50,631 nt of DNA from an uncultured Clostridia bacterium (GTDB lineage Bacteria > Bacillota > Clostridia > Christensenellales > Borkfalkiaceae), in assembly GCA_947174415.1 (NCBI GenBank), contig CAMWIW010000013.1:1-50631 (forward strand), read 5' to 3'. Positions within the stretch are counted from its first letter, which is position 1. Every line of letters starts with the position of its first letter. The translations under genes were made by a program, and so were the position numbers. Positions 44,397 to 50,631 of the stretch are shown piece by piece. The notes beneath the pieces were generated by a model, which did no database searches, was not told the DNA's origin, and worked only from the letters and a program-made list of their open reading frames with translations.

Positions 44397-46079
44397 TTAT
44401 TTAATTTCAATATCTGTTCCGTCAAAGTTTTTTTTCAGCTCTTTGAGCGCCTTTTCGTAACCGTTTTCACCCTTTTGTTTGAATCTGACTTCAAAGTCGG
44501 CAACGCCGAGTTCGAGAAGAACTTCGGAAATAAATTTAGAATTATCGGCACGGTTTAACGATTTTAAGACCGCTTCGCTTTCCGTCAGAAGAATGAGCTT
44601 GTTGCCCTCGAATTCGTGATCCAAATCCATACAGAGAGTAAAAAGAACTGCGTTTTTGCGCGTAGTGCGCAAACTTCTTATAAATTTTGCAAAAATCTTA
44701 TCCTTATCCACGCTGCCCGCAGAAGCCGCCTTAACAGGCAAATTATCGAAAATCTGCGGTTGAACGGCGTCATCTTCCTTTTTTACAGGCTTTTCAGCCT
44801 TGGCAAACGGGTCGTAGCCCTCGTCCATAAGAACGATTTTTCTGGGAGGCTGCACGATTTCCGCAACAGGTTTCGTTTGTTCGGGCTGTGCCTGCAAAAC
44901 GGGCTGCTGAACCGCCGTTTTTGGCAATACACCCCCACATATACTGCGTTCAAGCGCATTTATCTTACCTATTAACGCGTCGATATTGTAGTCTGATTGC
45001 GGCATCGAAGCCTTCAAAACTGCCGTTTCCAAAGTAATTCTTCCGCTCAGAGAATAACGCATATCCGTTTCTGCTTTGGAGAGAATTTCGGTAACTCGCA
45101 ATAGCTTGTGCCCGTCAGCGTTTTTAGCCGTTTCTTCTATTATTTTATAGGTTTCGTCGGGTAAGTTGACGATTTCACGCGCGGTTTTACAAACCTTTAC
45201 TATGGTACAGTCGTTTAAAAACGAAAGCATATCCTTTATAAGCACTCCGACGCCCTTGCCCGTTGCAAGTATTTCTTCTACTGCCGAAAGAGCCGCGGAA
45301 GCGTCTTCATTTAAGATACACCCGCATATATGTGCCACTTTCGCCCATTCAGCACTACCCAAAACGGCGTTCACGTCGTCATAAGTCAGTTTACTTTGAG
45401 AGTACGACGCACACATATCGGCAATAGACAAGCTGTCGCGCGCGCTTCCCGCGCCCGCACGGGCTATCGCAGAAACCGCTGCGTCCTCGTACTCTTTGCC
45501 CGTCTTTTCGAATACTGACTTAATGAGCTCTTCCAAGTCGTGTTGGGGGATAAGTTTAAAGTCAAACCGCATACAGCGAGACAAAATCGTTGCGGGAATT
45601 TTCTGCGGTTCGGTGGTGGCAAGAATAAAAACGGCATGGCGCGGGGGCTCTTCAAGCGTCTTTAAAACCGCGTTGAATGCCGACTGCGTAAGCATATGCA
45701 CCTCGTCGATAATATAAACCTTGTACTTCCCTGCAACGGGCGGGTACTGCACTTTTTCCCTCAAATCGCGCATTTCGTCAACGCCGTTGTTGGACGCAGC
45801 GTCGATTTCGGAAATATCGAGATTAGAACCTTCGGCAAGCGCTCGGCACGCGGCGCACTTTCCGCAAGGGGAAGAATTGACGGGATTTTCGCAATTTATC
45901 GCGCGTGCAAAAATTTTCGCCAGAGTGGTCTTACCCGTACCGCGCGGACCGCAAAAAAGATAGGCGTGCCCGACTTTGTCGCTTTCTATCTGATTTTTAA
46001 GTATGCGGACGATGTGCTCCTGACGAACGACTTCATCGAAGTTCGTCGGACGGAAAGTCCTGTAAAACGCAAGATACAT
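44397..46079 (-). CDS. dnaX: DNA polymerase III tau (and probably gamma) subunit
   Basis: Clamp-loader ATPase, 560 residues. The ATG at 46079 is chosen: AGGAGG lies 10 nt upstream, while the earlier TTG would leave no spacing. Walker A is CGPRGTGKTTLAK. The zinc module is CENPVNSSPCGKCAAC. Walker B/box is YIIDEVHML. Then sensor 1 EPPRHAVFILATTEP and SARDSLS. A Pro/Gln-rich linker (about 375-430) precedes the tau-specific C-terminal domain. At codons 432-434 the mRNA carries GTA AAA AAG, a -1 slippery site, with a -1-frame TGA two codons later. Confidence 0.97.
   Translation of the reverse strand: MYLAFYRTFRPTNFDEVVRQEHIVRILKNQIESDKVGHAYLFCGPRGTGKTTLAKIFARAINCENPVNSSPCGKCAACRALAEGSNLDISEIDAASNNGVDEMRDLREKVQYPPVAGKYKVYIIDEVHMLTQSAFNAVLKTLEEPPRHAVFILATTEPQKIPATILSRCMRFDFKLIPQHDLEELIKSVFEKTGKEYEDAAVSAIARAGAGSARDSLSIADMCASYSQSKLTYDDVNAVLGSAEWAKVAHICGCILNEDASAALSAVEEILATGKGVGVLIKDMLSFLNDCTIVKVCKTAREIVNLPDETYKIIEETAKNADGHKLLRVTEILSKAETDMRYSLSGRITLETAVLKASMPQSDYNIDALIGKINALERSICGGVLPKTAVQQPVLQAQPEQTKPVAEIVQPPRKIVLMDEGYDPFAKAEKPVKKEDDAVQPQIFDNLPVKAASAGSVDKDKIFAKFIRSLRTTRKNAVLFTLCMDLDHEFEGNKLILLTESEAVLKSLNRADNSKFISEVLLELGVADFEVRFKQKGENGYEKALKELKKNFDGTDIEIK
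44770..44786 (-). other. candidate programmed -1 frameshift site in dnaX
   Basis: Minus strand GTA AAA AAG GAA GAT GAC. The heptamer A AAA AAG is in the correct register. A -1 slip gives Lys-Lys-Gly-Arg then TGA (44770-44772), ending a 436-residue gamma-like product. In E. coli the same heptamer yields gamma of 431 residues. A possible downstream stem is CCGCAG...CTGCGG. Confidence 0.6.
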
Positions 46080-46084
46080 TCGGG

Positions 46085-46639
46085 TCAATCCTCCTTTCGG
46101 TACAATTTTTCAAGCTTGCTTTTTGCGCGGGACAAGGCGTTCGAAACACTCTTTTGCGGTTTGTCGAGTGCGGCGGAAATTTCCGCTACGGACATTCCGT
46201 CAAGCTGCATAACGATAACCTTAAACTCAGTGGACGATAAGGTTTTGGAAATCTTCTGTAAGAATTCCCTTCTGTTTTCTCTTTTTATAACCTCGTCTTC
46301 GGGACTTAAAGGGGAAATTTCTTCGCCTATTTCTACTATCGGAACGAAATCGTTTAAAGCAGCGTTTTTCGCACCGAGGCTTTTTTTGATAGCGTCCAAA
46401 ACGGCGTTTCTTATGCAAGCGTATGCGTATGAAGAGAAGTTAGCTCCGCCCTCTTCAAAGCCGTTTATGGCGGAGTACAGACCCACCATTCCCTCTTGCA
46501 CCAAATCCTCGCTTTCGCCGCCGTGCAGAAAGAACCTAGCCGTGATTGCCTGAACGAGATTTGAGTATTTATTTAAAATTTCTTCCAACGCGGACTTGTC
46601 GCCCGAGCGGGATTTTTTTATCAGTTCTTCGTCAGTCAT
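46085..46639 (-). CDS. sigH: sigma-H-like RNA polymerase sigma factor
   Basis: The product has 184 residues from MTDEELIKKSRSGD (ATG at 46639), overlapping the rlmB stop. Region 2 contains ESEDLVQEGMVGLYSAINGF and FSSYAYACIRNAVLDAIKK. Region 4 is LSSTEFKVIVMQLDGMSVAE with KSVSNALSRAKSKL. In Firmicutes SigH follows rlmB and mrnC and switches on early sporulation genes. It may in part drive the sporulation genes in this window. Confidence 0.93.
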   Translation of the reverse strand: MTDEELIKKSRSGDKSALEEILNKYSNLVQAITARFFLHGGESEDLVQEGMVGLYSAINGFEEGGANFSSYAYACIRNAVLDAIKKSLGAKNAALNDFVPIVEIGEEISPLSPEDEVIKRENRREFLQKISKTLSSTEFKVIVMQLDGMSVAEISAALDKPQKSVSNALSRAKSKLEKLYRKED

Positions 46640-47346
46640 TTTCTTCTTATCACTTCGTATACGGCAATACCGAGCGCAACCGAGGCGTTGAGCGAATTGA
46701 CCTTGCCGTGTAGTGGCAAAGACAGGCAAAAATCGCATTTTTCGCGCGTGAGCCGTCTCACTCCGCTGTCTTCGCCGCCGATTATAAGGGCAACGTTGCC
46801 CGATAAATCAGCCTTATAAATATCGTCGCCGTCGGCTTCCAAGGCGTACAGCCAATAGCCCGCTTTTTTTAGCTCGCCCAAGGCGTAGTTCAACGAATTG
46901 ACTTTCGCTACGCGCATATGCTCCGCCGCACCTGCCGAAATGCGTATAACAGCTTCGGTTACGCTTGCCGATTTATTGGCGGGGATAATCACGCCGTCAG
47001 CGCCCGCACACTCGGCAACCCTTATTATAGAACCTAAATTGTGCACGTCTTCTATGCCGTCGCAAATAATTACAAGTCCGCCGTTTTCTTTTTTTGCAGA
47101 AAGTATTTCTTCCAAGGAAGAATATTCGTAGTCGGTGGAAAAAGCTATAACGCCCTGATGACGCCCCTCCACGCTCTCCTTGTCGAGGACTTTTTTATCT
47201 ACGAACTGGACGCGCACTCCGCTTTTGCGGGCTTCGGCAAAAATTTTATTAAGACTGCCCTGCGGGTTCTTTTCCAAAAGAATTTTATCTATATTTTTGT
47301 CGGTTTTAAGCAGTTCTAAAACCGCGTTTCTGCCTTCGGTTTTCAT
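46636..47346 (-). CDS. rlmB: 23S rRNA (guanosine-2'-O-)-methyltransferase RlmB-like (SpoU/TrmH family)
   Basis: The product has 236 residues. The N-terminal substrate domain begins MKTEGRNAVLELLKTDKN. The knotted SPOUT domain has motif 1 DGIEDVHNLGSIIRVAECAGADG-type (key residues N, G and R around 105-112), motif 2 ALIIGGEDSGV, and motif 3 LPLHGKVNSLNASVAL. It overlaps mrnC and sigH by 4 nt on each side. Confidence 0.94.
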   Translation of the reverse strand: MKTEGRNAVLELLKTDKNIDKILLEKNPQGSLNKIFAEARKSGVRVQFVDKKVLDKESVEGRHQGVIAFSTDYEYSSLEEILSAKKENGGLVIICDGIEDVHNLGSIIRVAECAGADGVIIPANKSASVTEAVIRISAGAAEHMRVAKVNSLNYALGELKKAGYWLYALEADGDDIYKADLSGNVALIIGGEDSGVRRLTREKCDFCLSLPLHGKVNSLNASVALGIAVYEVIRRK

Positions 47347-47738
47347 ACATTTTCACTCAATAATTCGTCAATTCTGCCGTATTTACCTGTTAGGTACAGA
47401 TAGCCCAACAGCGCTTCGAAGCCCGTAGAATTATTATATTCCGCAACGGTGGCGTTTTTTGAACGGGTGGGCTTTTTTGCATTTCTGCCGCGCTTGTACA
47501 CGGCGATTTCTTCCTCGCTTAAAACGGGTAAAATTTTCTCTAAAAGAATATTTTGTCCGTGCGCGGACACTTCGGACGAAGATAGCTTTTGAAGCGTTCC
47601 CGTGGCAAAATCGTGTTCCGCAACAAGTCTTTCTCGCACGTAAAGCGTATAAACGGCGTCCCCTACGAAAGCAAGGGTAACGGGGCTTATCGATTTTGTT
47701 TTTTCTTCGGAAAGAGTTGTAAAAAGTTTGAACATCAT
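47343..47738 (-). CDS. mrnC: Mini-ribonuclease III
   Basis: It matures 23S rRNA ends. At 131 residues it has an RNase III catalytic domain without a dsRNA-binding domain. Signature LAFVGDAVYTLYVRERL (23-39), and EYNNSTGFEALLGYLYLTG towards the C-terminus with the metal Glu. First gene of the mrnC-rlmB-sigH-dnaX-ebfC-recR-gpsA run. Confidence 0.95.
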   Translation of the reverse strand: MMFKLFTTLSEEKTKSISPVTLAFVGDAVYTLYVRERLVAEHDFATGTLQKLSSSEVSAHGQNILLEKILPVLSEEEIAVYKRGRNAKKPTRSKNATVAEYNNSTGFEALLGYLYLTGKYGRIDELLSENV

Positions 47739-47842
47739 ATTCTCCCGTTAACGATTTTAACATATATTCGTAAAAATTGCAATAATTCATTAGGATTTAG
47801 CGAGAAATATTGCAATTTGAGTTTTTTAGCCGCTAAATTAAA

Positions 47843-47870
47843 ACAGCGTACCTGAACGATACGCTGTCCT
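47843..47870. terminator. terminator after the secreted-protein gene
   Basis: ACAGCGTA pairs with TACGCTGT around a 9-nt loop, followed on the minus strand by TTTTAATTT. Confidence 0.75.
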
Positions 47871-47874
47871 ATAT

Positions 47875-49572
47875 TTAGTTTTGTTCGCTTGTAACTGTTA
47901 TCGTAAATTTGCCGCCTGTACCACTTGTCGTATATTTATGGGTTACTCCGTTGTCGTCTACGCTATTTGGAATTTTTAAACTATAATATCTCATTAAATA
48001 AGCGGTTTCTAAGGTATCGAATAAAATCTCATGCTTACCGTCGTTGTCTATCGTCAAAACACAGGTTAAATCATACGTGCCGTCTTCGTCAATAGAAATC
48101 ACCGAGGAAGCTAAATAATACGATGTTTCTTTTAACCGGTAGTAATATTCCGCCATACTTCCGGCGTAGAATACTTTTTCAAGTCGGTTGTATTCCGTAG
48201 CTATGACGAACAGCTTGCCGGTTTCCCTTGACCTTAAAGCAACGCTGAGCGAATATTCTTTTTCAAGATCGAATTTTGTTGTATCGTAAATGTTAGCACC
48301 GACATAAACCGCAAACCCGCCTATAGTGTTACTGCGGCAATCCACATTAACATAAACGTCTGTCAGCCATATGTCTTTACCGTAAAAAGGTCCTAGAATT
48401 GTATCAACTGCGACGGCGGAAGCTTGTTCTTTGTAAATTTCAGGCCAATTATTTTTTATCTCAAAATTATCGATAATATGTATTGAAATTATATCTAACA
48501 ACCCTACGGGAGAAAGATTTAAATATTCTTTTTCAAATCCTATTGCTTCGAGTAAAATTTTAATATTGTTGCTGTTGACGTCAAAGTCTGCGTAACCGTT
48601 GTTTTCAGGGGCATCAAGCGTTGTGAATTTCTGGTCGATTTTCGTTACGTCTATATCTGTATAACCGTCATAATTAACAATAGTAAACTCCCGCCTGACT
48701 CCGTAATGGGTCAACCCCCTTATATCCATTCCGCCTTCGTCAAAAGATTCGTTTTCGCTATACCGTTCGGCAACGGTAACGTGATACTTGACCGTTGACT
48801 TATCTTTAACGTTCCTTAAATATTGATATTCAAAAGGATAATAGTCGGCTGAGTTTGGATTAAAATAATGATATTCGTTTTTAACTTTATCAATGCCGAC
48901 GGAATAGATGAAACATTCTACAATTTCATCCGTTTCGGTTTCAAGGTAATTAATTTTCATAATTTCATACTGAATGAAACTTGAACCGTCCGCATATTCC
49001 TCGACCGTTTCTCTATTGTCAAAATCCAAATAACGGCTTCTTGTTGCCCAACATACACGAGTGATAGATAACATAGAAGTTTCTTCGTTCATTTCCAAAT
49101 AGTACGCCCATGATTCGTAATACGGAATACGCACATAACCCTCGTCCTCACGCATAATCGGCATTCTGAACCATTGATTGAACGCAGGCACATTGTCAAC
49201 GACGAATTTTATTTCATCTTTGATTTCATATATATCGTAGCCAAGGTATTTCCCTGCGCCTGCATAATTTTCTACCGTTGTATACTCGTTGATGAGCGCA
49301 GTAAAATCCTCCGTCGTTTTTGCATTTGTACGGGCTTGTAAAGCATTCGCTTCAAAATATTTATCTATATCCGGCGCATATTGCGCATTTTCAACTTTTT
49401 CAGAAGCAATTTCACCCAAAGCGTAGTTGAAATTCAGGCTTCCTTTATCAGAATTTTCACCATTCGGATTGGAAAAGAAACAACCGACAAAAGACGAAGC
49501 CGCCAACACAACCGCATTAATAATCGCAATTACCGTCAAACCGTATTTCAATTTTGATTTTTGCTTTGTCAT
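47875..49572 (-). CDS. secreted or lipid-anchored protein of unknown function
   Basis: This 565-residue protein has a basic start, a hydrophobic core (about 10-30) and SSFVGCFF, an imperfect lipobox with Cys31. The rest is a soluble, acidic, Tyr-rich domain with many predicted strands and no recognised motif. It contains no catalytic pattern I can name. It has its own terminator and is divergent from the amidase gene. Confidence 0.82.
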   Translation of the reverse strand: MTKQKSKLKYGLTVIAIINAVVLAASSFVGCFFSNPNGENSDKGSLNFNYALGEIASEKVENAQYAPDIDKYFEANALQARTNAKTTEDFTALINEYTTVENYAGAGKYLGYDIYEIKDEIKFVVDNVPAFNQWFRMPIMREDEGYVRIPYYESWAYYLEMNEETSMLSITRVCWATRSRYLDFDNRETVEEYADGSSFIQYEIMKINYLETETDEIVECFIYSVGIDKVKNEYHYFNPNSADYYPFEYQYLRNVKDKSTVKYHVTVAERYSENESFDEGGMDIRGLTHYGVRREFTIVNYDGYTDIDVTKIDQKFTTLDAPENNGYADFDVNSNNIKILLEAIGFEKEYLNLSPVGLLDIISIHIIDNFEIKNNWPEIYKEQASAVAVDTILGPFYGKDIWLTDVYVNVDCRSNTIGGFAVYVGANIYDTTKFDLEKEYSLSVALRSRETGKLFVIATEYNRLEKVFYAGSMAEYYYRLKETSYYLASSVISIDEDGTYDLTCVLTIDNDGKHEILFDTLETAYLMRYYSLKIPNSVDDNGVTHKYTTSGTGGKFTITVTSEQN

Positions 49573-49683
49573 AATATCAGTTTAATACATCTGGCGCATT
49601 TTTGTCAAGAATAACGTAAATTCCGACAAAACGTGTCCTATTTTTTACCAAATTAAAATAAAATAAATCAGGAGTTTTTCCAA

Positions 49684-50370
49684 ATGGTTATGATTTTCAA
49701 GAAAAGTATTATTCTTGCTGTTTGTCTGATAGTTGCCGCGGGCGTTGTTATAGGCGTTTGTTGCGGGGTTGCGGCGGCAAGCACTGCCGCTACGACCGAA
49801 AAGGTAATAGTTATAGACGCCGGACACGGCGGAATAGACGCGGGCGTTCACGGCGTGGAAACGGGCGCAAAAGAAAGTGATATTAATCTTGCAATCGCGA
49901 AAAAACTTAAAGGATATTTCGCGGTGGCGGGCTTTAAAGTAGTCATGACGAGGAACGACAACGGCGGACTTTACGGACTGTCTACAAGCGGGTTTAAAAT
50001 GCGAGACATGAAAAAACGTAAGCAAATTATAGAAGACAGTAAAGCGGATATGGTAATTTCCGTTCACCAAAACTCCTGCCCCATACCGTCAAGGCGGGGC
50101 GGAACGGTTTTTTTCGATAAAACGAGCGAGTGCGGAAAGGCGCTTGCCGACGCAATTCAAAACTCTTTAAACAATATGGAAGAATGTGTAAAAAAGAACA
50201 CCGCTCTTGCGGGAGACTATTATATGCTGAAATGCACCGAGAACCCCTCGGTTATAGTTGAGTGCGGGTTTATGACCAACGCCGATGACGACAGGCTTTT
50301 AAGTACTGACGCCTATCAGGACAAAATAGCTTATGCAATTTTTAAGGGTGCGGTGAGCTATTACTCTTAA
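49684..50370 (+). CDS. cwlD: N-acetylmuramoyl-L-alanine amidase, CwlD-like (Amidase_3)
   Basis: It cuts the bond between muramic acid and the peptide stem. The product has 228 residues with an N-terminal signal or anchor helix (about 6-33). The zinc ligands are in VIDAGHGGIDAG (His), ETGAKESDINLA (Glu) and ISVHQNS (His). The catalytic Glu lies in VIVECGFMTN. The short, domain-only layout fits CwlD, which makes muramic-lactam in spore cortex. AGGAG precedes the ATG by 9 nt. A terminator follows. Confidence 0.9.
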   Translation: MVMIFKKSIILAVCLIVAAGVVIGVCCGVAAASTAATTEKVIVIDAGHGGIDAGVHGVETGAKESDINLAIAKKLKGYFAVAGFKVVMTRNDNGGLYGLSTSGFKMRDMKKRKQIIEDSKADMVISVHQNSCPIPSRRGGTVFFDKTSECGKALADAIQNSLNNMEECVKKNTALAGDYYMLKCTENPSVIVECGFMTNADDDRLLSTDAYQDKIAYAIFKGAVSYYS

Positions 50371-50383
50371 ACTTACCAAATTT

Positions 50384-50416
50384 AAAAGGCGCAGACTAAA
50401 AGTCTGCGCCTTTTCG
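50384..50416. terminator. terminator after the amidase gene
   Basis: The 14-bp stem AAAAGGCGCAGACT pairs around AAA and ends in TTTTC. Confidence 0.88.
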
Positions 50417-50428
50417 CTTATAAATTTG

Positions 50429-50507
50429 AACCTGCGTACAAGCCCCGCCATATTACAGAATAACTACCACATTATTTCTTTTAAGTACAAAGCCGTGTAC
50501 GCAGGTT
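50429..50507. repeat. long-range inverted repeat of unknown role
   Basis: AACCTGCGTACA (50429-50440) and its exact complement TGTACGCAGGTT (50496-50507) are 55 bp apart. The pair would fold into a large stem-loop in RNA from either strand, so it may belong to a 3' UTR or a small RNA. I do not recognise a family. Confidence 0.45.
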
Positions 50508-50515
50508 ATTATGGA

Positions 50516-50534
50516 AAGCCCCGAAGGGGGCAAG
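50516..50534 (-). terminator. possible terminator after the partial gene at the right edge
   Basis: On the minus strand CCCC-CTTC-GGGGC is followed by TTT, 17 nt beyond the stop of the gene entering from the right. Confidence 0.5.
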
Positions 50535-50550
50535 CCATTGAGTTAATCCG

Positions 50551-50631
50551 TCAGGCGAGCAAATCGTCTTCGGTGGCGTCGTCGTAGAAGCCATCGGAAT
50601 CGGAAGTAACGTTGCGTACTCTCAATGCAAG
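50551..50631 (-). CDS. 3' end of an unidentified protein gene (cut by the window edge)
   Basis: The last 26 codons read an acidic tail (RVRNVTSDSDGFYDDATEDD, then LLA and stop). The composition and the hairpin just downstream support a real gene end. The family cannot be named from this short piece. Confidence 0.55.
   Translation of the reverse strand, partial: LALRVRNVTSDSDGFYDDATEDDLLA

Noticed and set aside
45696-46553. 285-codon plus-strand ORF
   Set aside because: Lies across dnaX and sigH on the opposite strand; both are certain genes.

Overview
The window looks like a chromosomal segment of a spore-forming, Gram-positive anaerobe of the Firmicutes (class Clostridia, probably an uncultured lineage). 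The evidence is the yabP-yabQ-divIC sporulation/division cluster, a sigH-type sigma factor in the mrnC-rlmB-sigH-dnaX-ebfC-recR order, a CwlD-like amidase, a SpoVB-like flippase, class 1B PyrD with PyrK, and collagen-like surface (probably exosporium) protein genes. Promoters and Shine-Dalgarno sites are of the usual Firmicute kind. Several genes also have a -10 box only 6-10 bp before the ATG, which suggests leaderless mRNAs. Species-level placement is not possible from the sequence alone.

Left end (1-5.8 kb): a 5.4 kb mobile element with a large serine recombinase is inserted inside a collagen-like gene (minus strand). The 5' part of the gene is at 5547-5793 and the 3' part at 1-136. Joining the two outer flanks across the shared hexamer CAACAG restores the Gly-X-Y reading frame exactly. 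Joining the two inner flanks gives an attP with 14-bp perfect inverted arms. The element carries an XRE regulator, an ECF sigma factor, a secreted papain-like candidate, a single-pass membrane protein and several small genes. The interrupted gene follows a GT2 glycosyltransferase gene with only 2 nt between them. The layout resembles sporulation intervening elements of the skin type: excision would rebuild a surface-glycoprotein operon. This is the most exciting item in the window.

6.9-15.7 kb: a tRNA-Thr, a SPOR-like protein and a polysaccharide deacetylase, then a complete pyrimidine operon on the minus strand (pyrB-C-F-K-orf-D-E). It has a leader peptide (Lys-Phe-Phe-Pro over a U6C3 run) followed by a terminator hairpin, like UTP-sensitive attenuation of enterobacterial pyrBI. 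A family of conserved hairpins sits between and after its distal genes.

15.7-32.5 kb: a metallophosphoesterase, a LysM/Cys-rich pair that may be spore-associated, a SpoVB-like flippase, a split TauE pair, a 1460-residue surface protein with jelly-roll-like modules, an RsmF-like methyltransferase, an exonuclease-BRCT protein, serS and a P-type cation ATPase. 32.5-40.4 kb: a self-contained XRE regulator module with twin operators, gyrB-gyrA, an M50-like protease, a Ppx/GppA phosphatase, and divIC/yabQ/yabP. 40.4-47.8 kb: typA, gpsA, recR, ebfC, dnaX, sigH, rlmB and mrnC, with many 4-nt stop/start overlaps. dnaX has an A AAA AAG slippery site followed at once by a -1-frame stop, at almost the same residue as the E. 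coli gamma end. 47.9-50.6 kb: a secreted protein of unknown function, a CwlD-like amidase, and the 3' end of an unidentified gene.
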